Source: Panulirus ornatus (Eukaryota; Arthropoda; Malacostraca; Decapoda; Palinuridae). Taken from it: a DNA stretch of 64,000 bases. The DNA is taken from the NCBI RefSeq assembly GCF_036320965.1, contig NC_092279.1, forward strand, positions 16,829,882-16,893,881, in the 5' to 3' direction. The translations under genes and the position numbers were made by a program. Positions 32,998 through 46,200 of the stretch are shown here, in pieces. The notes beneath the pieces are model-generated. The model saw only the letters and a program-made list of their open reading frames with translations, was not told where the DNA came from and searched no databases. The stretch's first letter is position 1. Every line of letters begins with the position of its first letter.

Positions 32998-33215
32998 AGA
33001 GCTGAAACCCCTGAACGCGGCGGTCCCACACTTCAACACGACGCTACCATTCTCGAGCCAGACAAGGTTTACTGTGGAAGGGGACGGTTGCGACCTCTGA
33101 ATATGATAGCACGGCGTTTGACCTGACCATCTAAAGAGCAGGGTACCATACCGAAGGGACCGTACCGTCGTGATGAATGGCTGTGCGGTCGTGGTCAAGA
33201 GGTCATAAGTTGTGT
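32998..33215. repeat. dispersed repeat with GACCGTACCGTCGTG motif
   Basis: Shares an ordered series of words with 56030-56215: ACGCTACCATTCTCGAGCC versus ACGCTGCCACGCTCGAAC, then CGTTTGACCTGACC versus CCTTTGACATGACAC, then GGGACCGTACCGTCGTG versus GGGTCGTACCGTCGTG. Colinearity over about 190 bp supports one repeat family. No protein is evident. Confidence 0.55.
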
Positions 33216-34011
33216 GATGGGCAGTTTCATCTTCTCACAGTTTCTGAAATCATTTTGTCCTTTACCTCTTGACTTCACCTTACAGCTTAGAGGATCCTCC
33301 CCGCAGTTGTTTATCAGTCCTATCAAGTATCCCGTCCCACCCCAGACCTGGTTTCTCCTTCATGCAAGGGATACAAAGGTATTCAAACGGCAGCAGACCA
33401 CTGGGTCTCCTCCTGTTCCTTCCACCTCTGGCTATTTGATGCTGTCTACTGCTTGGTCTAGTTGTGTGCCATCTACATTATCTCTGATGAGACTCTATCT
33501 CTGTCTCCCTGTCTCTCCTCTCCCCACTTCCCTCTCGCGACTACTTTAACCCGCACGTTAAAACCCTTCACTTGTTCCCGAGGCTTTTAAGTTCTGACGA
33601 TCTAAACGACGTGGTTAGATCTACGGTATTGTACCCACTGTACGCTCTCTGTTCACCTCCTCCTACCCTCTTGCTGTGTGTCATTCTCGAACACCATCAC
33701 AGAGACACCTTGTCTGCGTTTACTTAGGCGAATGAAGCATTCTCAGCTAAAGAGAAATAACTCTCTTGTCTTTTCCTCAGCCCCTCCCACGACCAGACTG
33801 CCACCTCTCTAGCGTCTCAATTTGCCTCTTTTTTATTGTATAGTTGGGGGGGGGGGAGGTGTAAGAGGGGAAAAAGACGTGGTTGGACAAGAAAGGTAAA
33901 GTGTAGAAACAGATGAGTGTGAAGATGTATGGTGTAGGTTCACGAAAGAATGTGAGTAGTTTTGTTAGATGTGTATCCTTGATGCCTTATTTTATATCCC
34001 CGCAGTACGGC

Positions 34012-34046
<35 letters not shown>

Positions 34047-35555
34047 GTGATGTTGGGTGTTGGCTTAGAAGGTAAAGTCTCTCAAGTTGGCTGGGAGCTG
34101 TTCAGTGTGTTTACTGTATTAACGGATGACTGAGGCTTCTCTCATCTGCCTCTGGCCACACTCTCCCCTCCCTTTGTCGCTTCTTGCTCCGGCAGCGTCC
34201 CTTCCACCCCAGCACGGAGACGCTCCTCACCACATACCTCCTCACCTGCCCTCCGTCAGAGTCTCCTCTTGCCGATGCCCATACCACACGCCTCACCTGC
34301 CCTCCATCATAGTCTCCTCCCGCCTACCACACACCTCATATGCCCTCCGTCAGCGTCCTCCTCCCCTCCTCACTTTTTCTACCCCCCAACACTCACACCT
34401 CTCTTCTCTCACGTCTCAAGACCATAAATCTAGTGGGACTGCACCGGGGTTGTGAGGGTCCGCCCGGCCCCCTGGGCTGTTGACGCCTCACGAATCTTAT
34501 CTCCCCCGGGCCTGAGAGAGGCTACGTGGTTAAGGAGTTGCCTCCAAGGTTTAGATTATTTTCAGATATGATTTTTTTTTTTTGCTGGTTTACGAGGCAG
34601 TCGGTTGCACGCACAGTAAGTCCGACTGGTAGATGTGCCAGTCACGTTCTGGTTTTATTTTGCACGACAGCCCGAGTTAACAGATTACCAGTTATTGACT
34701 CAGATAACTTCTTCCCAGACGAAGTGACTGTGTCGCACTTTCTGTGGCGCCAGTGATGCGATGCGTAAGATGTGTATGTGTGGAACAGAGAAGTTCAGTT
34801 TGGCCATGTTCTCACATACACCAGGCTACTATGGGGTACTTACTTCATGCTTTGTGAAAGAATTCTTTTTCTTTTCTTTCCACTTCCTGAAAATTCCCTC
34901 GTTACTTTTCTTTCGTACTTTTCCCTTATGACAGTTGCTGTTTCATTCAAGGCCTGACTCTGGTAAGGACTGCGGTCCATGACTGGAGAGTCTGACATAA
35001 GAGAAAGTTAACACCTTGTAACTCTTAGCTTGTACTGCAGGGGCCACCAACCTGTGCAGCTCCCCGTTACTCCCTGCAGGTGGCTGAGTTCTTCGTCTGT
35101 GTACTGTGACTTGCGCTGCTATAGAGACACATCACAGCAGACTCGCCAAGGCTCGTTTAGAGGGAGCTAATCTTCACATACCCCCGTCCTTGTACCCTCA
35201 GGGTAGTACTACACCAGGCATGAGGGTGGGTGTGACGGGTGGGTGTGTGGGCGCCGCCGTGAGGACTTGTGGGAAGTTGATGTTTGTAGAAGGTGTGGAT
35301 CATGACCTTTGATCCCCCTGAAAGATGACTTGGCACACACGGCTCCACCCTCACCGTAAATCGTCATCGCCGATGATGGTTCGTATGCACACTACCTCAC
35401 AGCCGCAAGGACGTCATAATCAGTGGCTGGAAGGGGTGCTGGGGTGGCAGGGGACTGGCCTCTCTACTGTATCTTGAGTGATGGATGTCAAAGAGGATTT
35501 TTGGTCACGACGTCCCTTTCTGACATGAATCATCCGACCTGTTTACCTTGTCTTT

Positions 35556-35635
<80 letters not shown>

Positions 35636-36455
35636 CACGCTAGCACGCACACACCAGATTAGGGAGGCAGTGTGAGGGGTAATGGAGCAGATGATGCCAT
35701 GTCAAGGTTCATCCGTGGTTGATGAGGCGTCGCGACTGCTACCTGTCTCCCCCCACCTCCTCTGTATGAGACACGCCATCCACTCCTCCTTCCCCGTCTG
35801 CACTGCACCATACCCATGTCCTGTTTTCCTGCTCCTCCTCGTATGCTAGACCCGTCTCTTGTCCCCTCTCTCTTGTTGCCATGTTTCCCCCACCCCCATT
35901 CTCCTTGCCACTGCGGCTCCCACGAGTTTTTGCTGCCTAACACATTGTATCAAAAGACGTGAAGAAGTCGGTTCAGCCAGAGTTACACAGAGATTGTCCC
36001 ACAGCCACAAAATGAAATGAAATAAGAGGAAGCTCCGTTGAAAACTGGATCATCGCTGCGGAAACAAGCAAAAACATTCCCCCGCAGACAGGAAGGCACT
36101 TTTTCCACATGGAGAAAACTCGTACCAACTCGGAATATTTCAAAAGAAAAAAGTGTAATGGACGCAAAAAAAAAAAAAAAAGAAAATGTCTGGCTGGTAA
36201 TACACGTGTATACTTCCATGGGGACAGGACGAGATAACATCACAACGGTGGGAAGATCAACAGACAGATAACAGAGATGCCGGCCGAATTCCTCCGGCAG
36301 GAGAAGCCACACCCAGTGTCAAGATTCACACCGAGCTGAGGAGATGAACCAGTCCACTGATGAAGGAAACCATACCACTGGTGAAGATCAAACACCACTG
36401 GCTCTAAGAGGGATGATCTCGCCCACTAGATCTATCGTCCCGGTGACAAGCACAG
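33216..36455. other. unique sequence with scattered microsatellites
   Basis: Contains a G-run (about 33845-33857), (GT)n at 34012-34043, a pyrimidine-rich tract at 34130-34400, (TA)n at 35558-35635 and an A-run at about 36166-36181. No gene is supported. Confidence 0.5.
35558..35635. repeat. (TA)n microsatellite
   Basis: About 38 units with unique sequence on both sides. Confidence 0.97.
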
Positions 36456-38063
36456 TAAGACTCCTGTTCATGTGCCGAGGTCGTGGTAAAGACTCCTGTT
36501 CATGTGCCGAGGTCGTGGTAAGACTCCTGTTCATGTGCCGAGGTCGTGGTAAGACTCCTGTTCATGTGCCGAGGTCGTGGTAAGACTCCTGTTCACGTGC
36601 CGAGGTCGTGGTAAAGACTCCTGTTCATGTGCCGAGGTCGTGGTAAGACTCCTGTTCATGTGCCGAGGTCGTGGTAAGACTCCTGTTCATGTGCCGAGGT
36701 CGTGGTAAGACTCCTGTTCATGTGCCGAGGACGTGGTAAGACTCCTGTTCATGTGCCGAGGTCGTGGTAAGACTCCTCTTCATGTGCCGAGGTCGTGGTA
36801 AGACTCCTGTTCATGTGCCGAGGTCGTGGTAAGACTCCTGTTCATGTGCCGAGGTCGGGGTAAGACTCCTGTTCATGTGCCGAGGTCGGGGTAAGACTCC
36901 TGTTCACGTGCCGAGGTCGGGGTAAGACTCCTGTTCATGTGCCGAGGTCGTGGTAAGACTCCTGTTCATGTGCCGAGGTCGTGGTAAGACTCCTGTTCAT
37001 GTGCCGAGGTCGTGGTAAGACTCCTGTTCATGTGCCGAGGTCGTGGTAAGACTCCTGTTCATGTGCCGAGGTCGTGGTAAGACTCCTGTTCATGTGCCGA
37101 GGTCGTGGTAAGACTCCTGTTCATGTGCCGAGGTCGTGGTAAGACTCCTGTTCATGTGCCGAGGTCGTGGTAAGACTCCTGTTCATGTGCCGAGGTCGTG
37201 GTAAGACTCCTGTTCATGTGCCGAGGTCGTGGTAAGACTCCTGTTCATGTGCCGAGGTCGGGGTAAGACTCCTGTTCATGTGCCGAGGTCGGGGTAAGAC
37301 TCCTGTTCACGTGCCGAGGTCGGGGTAAGACTCCTGTTCATGTGCCGAGGTCGTGGTAAGACTCCTGTTCATGTGCCGAGGTCGTGGTAAGACTCCTGTT
37401 CATGTGCCGAGGTCGTGGTAAGACTCCTGTTCATGTGCCGAGGTCGTGGTAAGACTCCTGTTCATGTGCCGAGGTCGTGGTAAGACTCCTGTTCATGTGC
37501 CGAGGTCGTGGTAAGACTCCTGTTCATGTGCCGAGGTCGTGGTAAGACTCCTGTTCATGTGCCGAGGTCGTGGTAAGACTCCTGTTCATGTGCCGAGGTC
37601 GTGGTAAGACTCCTGTTCATGTGCCGAGGTCGTGGTAAGACTCCTGTTCATGTGCCGAGGTCGTGGTAAGACTCCTGTTCATGTGCCGAGGTCGGGGTAA
37701 GACTCCTGTTCACGTGCCGAGGTCGTGGTAAGACTCCTGTTCATGTGCCGAGGTCGGGGTAAGACTCCTGTTCACGTGCCGAGGTCGTGGTAAGACTCCT
37801 GTTCATGTGCCGAGGTCGTGGTAAAGACTCCTGTTCATGTGCCGAGGTCGTGGTAAAGACTCCTGTTCATGTGCCGAGGTCGTGGTAAGACTCCTGTTCA
37901 TGTGCCGAGGTCGTGGTAAGACTCCTGTTCACGTGCCGAGGTCGTGGTAAGACTCCTGTTCATGTGCCGAGGTCGTGGTAAGACTCCTGTTCATGTGCCG
38001 AGGTCGGGATAAGACTCCTGTTCACGTGCCGAGGTCGTGGTAAGACTCCTGTTCATGTGCCGA
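36456..38063. repeat. 31-bp minisatellite, about 52 units
   Basis: Head-to-tail units with the core CTGTTCATGTGCCGAGGTCG and TGGTAAGACT at the unit joint. Most units are 31 bp; a few are 32 bp, with TAAAGACT in place of TAAGACT. Variants include GGGG for GTGG and CACGTG for CATGTG. The cluster of GGGG variants at about 36857-36920 recurs at 37260-37323, offset by 403 bp, which is exactly 13 units. Because 31 is not a multiple of three, no long protein is encoded. The homogeneity shows recent expansion. Confidence 0.98.
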
Positions 38064-39699
38064 AGATTCTCATCTTCAGAACAGTCGCTCCGCGTACACA
38101 CAAGACTGATTCGTCCCACTGTTGGGGGTGAGTGTAGCTCTACGCTCTTACTCATGTCGGTTCTCTGGTTCTTCTCCAGGTATCATTACAGGTTCACTGT
38201 TCCCGAGAGCCTCCTTGCTGCTTTGTACGCCCCGACCATAAACTAGACGAGGGAACACTCGGCATGATTCCTGTGTGGCCCCGTCGGTAACCCCAGGTAC
38301 ACTGGTTGATTTCAAATCTGTTTCTTCACAGTTGCGAGGTCTGTATTGGTAAAGTATTCATCTTGCCTCACTGTTTCTTTCTGTTCGCCAGGTTTGTATC
38401 TCAAAGTGTTCATATTTTTTTGGCTGAGTTTCTCCCCGCATCGATGACCGTATCTCTTTCTCTTCTCTCAGGGTTGTATAACTTGAGTTATTTTAGTGTT
38501 CCCTGGCAGTTCACATGTTCTGTTCCATTCTCTCGAGAATATTTATTTCTTTTTCTTTGGTTTCTGACGGCACGACACAACAGTGTTCAGTTTTGCTTCT
38601 AGTGCACATTCCCATTATCAGCTTTTTTGTCTCTCGTTGTGAATGTTTCCGTAATCACACCACTCATTTGTTGGTACGACATCACTGTGAATGATTCAGG
38701 AGGATTTAGAAGAAAGACTTTGAAGAGCAGTGAGGTTCAATCATGAACACAACAGCACTGCGGATTCTGCTGCCAACGAGAGGAAGGGCGCAGGTAGTAG
38801 AGCACTGTCACCTCCCAGGACCCCTGGTAATTCAAGGCACATTCCTTCCCTTCGTATTTCCCCTGGAGCAACCGTACGGGCAGTACGTTATGGAGAGCAT
38901 CCGCCCTGGGTTGTAGTTGCGTCCAGACTTTGGAGAGTTAAAGTGGTGCCTGGAACCATCCCAAACCCACCATGTTGCGACTGCTGGTCCCACTCTCTGT
39001 CTACCAGGCTGATCTTACCTTCTCCTTACGTACACCAGACACCAATCCTACTCATTTGTTGTTCCTTTACTTCACATTAGTTTCTTTCCTTTTTCTCATT
39101 TTCTCCATAGATTCGTAACTGTGAACACGATAGAGTCCAGACAAACTTGTGCCCCCTCTAGTTTCTGGCATTATGGGGTGATGAGAATCTCCGGTTTCCC
39201 GTATGTCTGATGACTTAGAGGGAGGGGTTAGTGAGTACCGTCCTCTCCCACGACCTTTGCCCATCCAATAGACCTGACTACCATCTCCTTTATTTCAGCA
39301 ACTTGCGACGTCTTTCCGGTAACCCTCTCTTGTGTTAAGCACCATCTAACAAGGACCTTTCGTAGTGTCTTACATCATCTGTGAGGCCTCAGGCAGCATG
39401 ACTAATTAGAGAGGCAGCAGTGCACCTTGCTCCCAGACTGAACCGTGAAGGTAGCCATACCTCCAAAACCAGTGTTAAGTCAGCCCTCATAAGAATGAAC
39501 TTAAAGAGAACTGAGTTTACAGCAAAAAGCCTTCCTTGTACTTGCACACTTGATACGTTCTCGGTCTAATCGTAAACAGACTGTGTACACAGGTGCACAT
39601 TGAGCAGTCCCTCAGCAAGCTTCACATCAAGAAAGTCAGCCACAAAATCTCCCGTTAAAAAGGACATACTCGGGAGTAACGCGCGAGCATCCTGGGCAC

Positions 39700-39700
<1 letters not shown>
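38064..39700. other. unique sequence, nothing recognised
   Basis: Open frames (for example 38730-39080) show no recognisable domain. Confidence 0.45.

Positions 39701-39771
<71 letters not shown>
39701..39771. repeat. (CA)n microsatellite
   Basis: About 35 units. Confidence 0.97.
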
Positions 39772-39772
<1 letters not shown>

Positions 39773-39924
39773 GCCAGTCACCAGCGCAAATACAGACAGA
39801 TCAAACAGTGATTTGTTTCATCGTTTTAAAATTCTGTCAGGGCTCGGGCACAGAGTCAACAGGCGATGCTGGTGTTCCAACAGGGAAGACATATGTCTTT
39901 CCTGATTAGTATCTGGGTGTTGCC

Positions 39925-40260
39925 ACGGGTGAGGGGCCCCGTCTTCCAGCCTCACGCCCCTGGGGTCATGCCTCACGGGGATGTGGGACCGGCCTTCCAG
40001 GGGTATCATGTTAGCTACAGCTCCACACCCTTAAGGTAATGCCCCCGAGGGGCGGGAGATGGAGCCGGCCTTCCAGGAGTATCATGTTCGCCGCAGATTC
40101 ACTCCCATGTGGCCATGCCAGCCTTCCAGGGGTATCACGTTAGCTACAGCACGACGCCCCAGGGGTATGCCCTAGGGGAGCATGTACATAGGACTAGCCT
40201 GCATGGGATGCAGTTCTTGTCACAGCCTCACTCCGCTGGGGTCATGCTCCAGACGGGATA
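39925..40260. repeat. degenerate minisatellite, about 50-80 bp unit
   Basis: Four diverged units share GGCCTTCCAGGGGTATCATG, TTAGCTACAGC and a CACxCCC(C)TGGGGTCATGCC segment. Confidence 0.75.
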
Positions 40261-42730
40261 CGCGGGTTTATGTTTAGGTTTGCTCAAGAACGAAGGAGAG
40301 TTTCCTGCGTCGTGCCACGTTCCTAGAGACACCAGCAGTCCCGCAGGAGACAGGTCAAGTGCTCTGTGCGCTACAACGTTCCGTAGCGAATCAAAAACGG
40401 CAGCGCGCTGACGATAAGGTTTGCTCTACATTTTGCTACCTGGCGCACCAGGATCCTCGCTGCAGGACACAGGACAAGAGGTAATCCGACGCTACAGTAC
40501 TAATTGTTTTTCTGTGGTAGTCGATTATGACGTAGAAAACATACCCAAATCGTGTCCATCTCGGATGAAGAAAAAGATTGAAAATGACAAAGAAATGGAT
40601 AGAAATTGATATGATCTCCTCAAGTGCTTGAGTGAAGCGGGTCTCTCCTTCGCCCCTGCCCACAGGTGAGCACATGAGGGGCAGGACACCCAGGCGGTGC
40701 TAGTTGAGCCGAGCTACACTCTGGACACATGATATCGGAGGCAACACATACAACGCCATACACCCACGTGACAGTAGGGGCCTTTATGCAGCATCCGGCT
40801 CTCCTAACCCCAGGATGAGACGGGCTTTGACAGCCTGATACGGACCCTGCGACTCGCTCCCGTCCCCCAATTACTGCCGAGCGCTGATCCGGAAAATAAC
40901 AAGGAAGATGCGGAGGGCGAAGGAAAGCTTCCAGGAGATAGGGTCGCCGTGACACTGTCCAAAAAGTGGGGCGGATGGCGAGGTTGTGGGGGTCCGAGGG
41001 TGATTCAAGAAGCTATTCGGTAACAACAGGGAATTGTCCCCTCATGATGACTTATAGAGGAAGGTAAACAGTTACTGTTCTGCATACGAAGCTGTAAACT
41101 GTATTGGTATGCAGGGGAACTAGGAATGGGAGGAAGAAATGTCTATATATTTCAGAAGTGGAAGGAGACAACGGGAAGAACCAAGAGGCACTGGACCGAT
41201 GAAACTTGAAGAAGAAGAAGAAGAAGAAAAAAAAAAAAAGGTGAACGAAACGCTTCTATAAGCTTTAAACAGAAAACGGAAAGGGAGACATCCGCCGGAG
41301 GTGGTTGAAGCGGGAAAGATCACGAATATAAAACTCGCAAGATGCGCCATCACTCCGCCTTGTTACGGGACTTGCCAAGGTATTTTTCGGCACACCGGGG
41401 CCAGGGGCGATTACTGGCTGCAAGAGGCCAAGAGGAGCGGCGTCTCCAGGAGGGCGGGATGGAGGGCGGCGATAATGATATTAGATGTTGATACCGGGGC
41501 GAACTTTACCTCATACGCGTCTTCAAGGAAATAGCGGCCCCCGGGGACCTCTCCCGCCAGATGAAAACGTAGAGGAAGGAGGGCTGACGGTGTGGCCAGG
41601 CCGAGGTATTACGACGACTGGGGGATATACACCGGCCGGCGATAAGAGGAAAAAAATGATATATGAAGGAAAACAATAATAGTAAAGGTATTTTATTTTT
41701 TTCTCCGGCCATGAATATGCGGTACAGCTGAGCCGCGAGACTTCACTGGATAAGGCACCGGTCAGTGCATTATTTGATCATTCAGACTTTACGTTCTCAT
41801 AAAACATTTGACGCAGATGATCAGGTTCTGGTGTGCATGTGGAATGCAGAGGCTTCATGACCTGTATGGCAGTAGGGCTGTGTATGCTGTCTGGTGTCTA
41901 GCGACACAAGCATTATGAGAGAAGGGATGTACGAAGGTGCGACACATGGAGGACAGTTATTCTCTTTTTTTTTCCTTTGGAATTTCTGAGGTGGTTGTAA
42001 GTTGTTGTTGTTGAGTTGTTTTTGTTGTTAAAGACTTGGCCAGGCCCCCAGCCTAGGATGGGCATCAGGTCTACGGCAGCCCGCCCTCTGGTTGTCTGGT
42101 CAGGTGAGTCAGGTCAGCAGAGGGAACAGTAGGACACGAGTTAGTGATGATCGAAGGACCGGGACCGGGAGTCGACTGGCCACGTATACTGGGGTCGTGA
42201 TCCGTCTTTCCTGCTGCTTCCAAGTATTATGTTGTCTTCCTTTTTCCGAGACCCAACTGTCGTTACTCTGTACATAATACCTAAGTTATCGCTAATGATA
42301 ACCACATGATGTTTCTCATGATATGGCAGATCTTTCTAGTGACTGTGATGTTTTTGGTTATCGTCCTTTCATCATTTTTGATGATATCATTTGTAGATCG
42401 GTTAATCCAGCATTGATCTGAAGTTGTTATCATGTTATGTTACTGCTGTTGTTATAATTACGAGACCAAGAGGATAGTAATGATGATAATGATAAGTGGT
42501 GTTGTAGTTAGCTGTCTGGTGTTATTACTATGACGCAGTGATGATAATGTGAATATCTATGATGACTTCGTCATTCGGATCACCAATCATTATATTGGTT
42601 GTATGCTAAACGTAGCGCACTACTTGGTCTGTCTGACCACGTATTTCAAGAGCCTCTTGACTGTGAAGTGCCCTGCAAGTCTTGCTTCGTGACGTCTTCA
42701 GGATGAAGTGCCGGCGGGAGTAGTGGGGCC
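40261..42730. other. unique sequence, nothing recognised
   Basis: An (AAG)n/A-run lies at about 41209-41240. No gene or transposon could be supported. The region around 41330-41600 is locally GC-rich. Confidence 0.45.
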
Positions 42731-42806
42731 GCCCCGCCCCACGCCCCCCGAGGGCCTCGTGGTCCTCCCCGCCCCGCCCCACGCCCCCCCGAGGGCCTCG
42801 TGGTCC
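42731..42806. repeat. GC-rich tandem duplication with GC boxes
   Basis: Two nearly identical 40-41 bp units (GCCCCGCCCCACGCCCCCCG, then AGGGCCTCGTGGTCC). Each contains GCCCCGCCC, an Sp1/KLF-type GC box on the opposite strand. It may be a small CpG-rich regulatory patch or simply a duplication. Confidence 0.7.
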
Positions 42807-43203
42807 ATGGCACTAATGAGCTGCCGAGGGCGTGACAGAGACCTTCATTACGACTCCAGGAGGAGCAGGGAGGAGGAGGTGGTGATACATGGCGAGTGTT
42901 CGAAGGGCTTTATAGACGGTGGATGGAAAGATAAGGACAGATAACGGGAGAGCTGATGGTGTGTGACGAGATCGCCTGCTGGAACAGGGTAATATTATCT
43001 TAATTTCTGATCTGTAAAGATAGAGACGCGGGTATAGAGGCAGATGGTGGACGAGGGGACTCTGGAGGAAGGGAAGGGGTTGCTTCTGGAGGGAGAGAAG
43101 GTGTGGTAATGAGGGGTAAAGAGGGAGGGGGGGGGATGAGGTGTTTGCACAGGGGAGCGGACGGAATCGTGAGTGGGGCGAGGTTTGTTTGAGGTAGGTA
43201 GGT

Positions 43204-43282
<79 letters not shown>

Positions 43283-46200
43283 TTTCACGAGAGCAAGTAA
43301 TACGAGTATAACAAAACCGACCTGACGAGGAAGCGTTCTGTGAACTGACCAGCTTCGAGCAAGGCTCTCAGGTTCCCAGAAGTCGGGATCAATAGCCACG
43401 ATCCTGGTGGGGCGGGAACACATTAGGCAAAAACTGTTGCCACCTGTGATTATGGTGCTGCACCTGGGGGCCTGGTCGCGACACACACACCAATCACAGG
43501 TTAAGTGCTAGTCTGGTGAGGTACTGGATGGTCACCAGTATGGACAGGACAAGTGTGTGCATGGTAGTCACCACTATGGCTGGGACAAGTCAGCACGCTT
43601 CAGTTATTCATTCTTTATCATTTCATGAAATTAATCAGCGTGTATAGTTAGCAGAGTTCATGATACTGATCCAAATCTAATGCTAACACAGAGTAACTAC
43701 TGAAAGGAATAGAGAGAAAGAAAGTTAAGAAAAAGAGTAAAGATACTCGTAGACCGGCTCACAGACAGACAGAGAGGGGCGGACAGACTGCCACACGGAC
43801 GGACAGAAGGGGGACAAACTAGCTTACAGACAGGCAGACAGACAGGGGGACAAAGCGGCGTACAGATCCACATAGGGGTAGAAAGAGGCCAGAGATAAGG
43901 GAGCAGCTCCCCACCTGCGATACTCGTGCAGGTCCGTCAACACAATCAGTGGAACACGAGGAAACCCTTCAGCCTATCTCTTCCGGGGCCGCGACCCGCC
44001 GCCGCCGCCCTTCATGAGGCTTTTACCCGCCACGCCACACTGTCGGGCCGAACCATAAAGATCCATAAGAAGCCATCAGGCACGCGTGGACCGACAGATA
44101 ATTCCACTTCCTGGCCTATTGTTGGAGGAGCCTGCGCGATACGACTGTAAGATTGGGGGGCATTTACAAGTTGAATACGTCTGTTTGTCTCAGTGGTCTC
44201 CTCTTCAGGTAGCCTTTGGCTTAATTAGCGGGCGGGAGCCGAGGGCTGGTTGGTGGTGATAAAAGGGGAAGTTTGAGTGACGTTTACTGTCGAGTTCGCA
44301 CTGATAACTTCTCCATAAAAATGCCGAAGCTCTTAAGTGTACGCAACACACTCAGGGGTGTTTTGAAACCTGGTGAAATTCGAGTGACAGTTCTTCCAGT
44401 CGCGTCATCGTAGGATGGTGCTGGTACCTGACCTAGGTAGAAATACCCAGTGTATGGTAAGCTGAGGATGCTCAAGAGAAAGTACCTACTTACCTACGAC
44501 GAGTACCTAAGATGTACGAGTACCTACACACACATACACGTAGGGAGATAGCCTCAAGAACCGAGCCTTCGAGAAAGAAGAAGAAAAAAAAAGATCCTCG
44601 TTTCCTCATTTTGTTCACATCTCTAGAAATACTGGGCGAGGTTTCCAGCCTCTTCACTCCCTCCCTTCTTAATCACCTCCTGCGACCAGCCAAGGAAGAA
44701 TTGCCGTCTTCAACATCTCCGTGCTGAAATCCTCCCTGCAGGGGATTATACTGTTTACCACGAGAATTGGGCAGGCTGTAACTGAGACTGTCCCAGTGTT
44801 GCTGAGCAGAGTTTTCCTCTTCCATCCTGGTGTTAGTGGGTGCCTGTCCTTAGGGTCAGTGTGTGTGTGTGGTGGTAGAGCATCGTGCTACTGTGTATGT
44901 ACGAGGCAGGCGGCCTACTGTACAGCATCATCCTGTAGACCCAGGAAATATACGCACCTATATTTCTAAACCCTTCCAGTGTTGCCAGCCCCACGGCACA
45001 CTGGACATAGCCAGCTGTAGCGCGCTAAGGAAATCGGACCATTGCTGTTCATAAGCACACGCTTAATGTTCTTTACTGGTTTCTTTGGCTGGATGATGCT
45101 GGAAAGGGTTCCAGAAAGGCGGTCCGCTATCCAAGTCTCTCAGAAAGTCAGGAGCACCCAGTGTGGTGCGTCCGCTGGTGTTCAGACTTGTTGTGATAAG
45201 AGATGAGTGGGTATCCCAGACGTTACGTCAAATAAGTATCCTGGCGCCAGAGATGCATGCCTCATGCCGGAGCATTCGAACCTAGCCGCGTCGGCATCAT
45301 GTCGCTGGAGATGCCAAGGGAATTTAACAGCATAGTTTTCAGTAATTTGCTAAGACACGGAAGTTACGAGGCGAGAATATTGGTATTTCCTCTCGTGCAT
45401 CACCAGCAGCTTAAAAATGATGTGTGCACGAAATGTATGTCACATTTTATCGAGATAGCCGAGTTTATAGCAGACTTTCATTAAATATTCCAACACATTT
45501 ATACAGTTTGATCGGTATTAAAACAATCGCATGGTCCTGAGGGTATCCGGGTACATTACCGACTCGATTAATTCTGTGTAATGGAGTCAAGGGCACAGTT
45601 TTGTTGTCGGGTGGTGTAGAATATTATATTCTGCTGCGGTGCAGTGAGTTGCACGTTGATTGGACGACGTGAACAACTGTGCAGTGGCTGTTCCAGCAGG
45701 TGCCCCCCTCCCCCTCACGTTCCTGGTAAACAACTGGTGGGGTTAATTCGTGAGGGACTAGTTTCCCCTAAAGGCGCTACGAATCCGGCTTAAGACGATT
45801 TTCTGTATCTTAAAATCTTAAGCTGTGTTGCCTTTTGATACGCAAAACACTTAGGTGCTGAGGTGGGAAAGATAATTCTAAAAAGGTCTTCATTCATGGA
45901 CCATTTCTTACGTATGATACGTCGTGCGATGATGTGGGGTTGAAATATATATGGTTGCTAACCTTCATCGTGACATCGGATCTAATAGATGCCACTAACC
46001 CCGTATTATTTTATGAAATGTAGATAACAGTGATGAAAAATATATAATTATCTGTAAACTTGAAATTTATGGATGGACAGATCTGCATTCAGTAAAGCTT
46101 TTGAAAGATTCTGTTTCCCAAGGGTAGGAGACGATTGTAAGGCTATCACCTGGATGGAAATACCGAATATGTATTGAACGTTTATTGAACGTTGTAGATT

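Noticed and set aside
36456..38063. CRISPR-like array
   Set aside because: Units are directly adjacent with no unique spacers, and the context is eukaryotic; it is a minisatellite.
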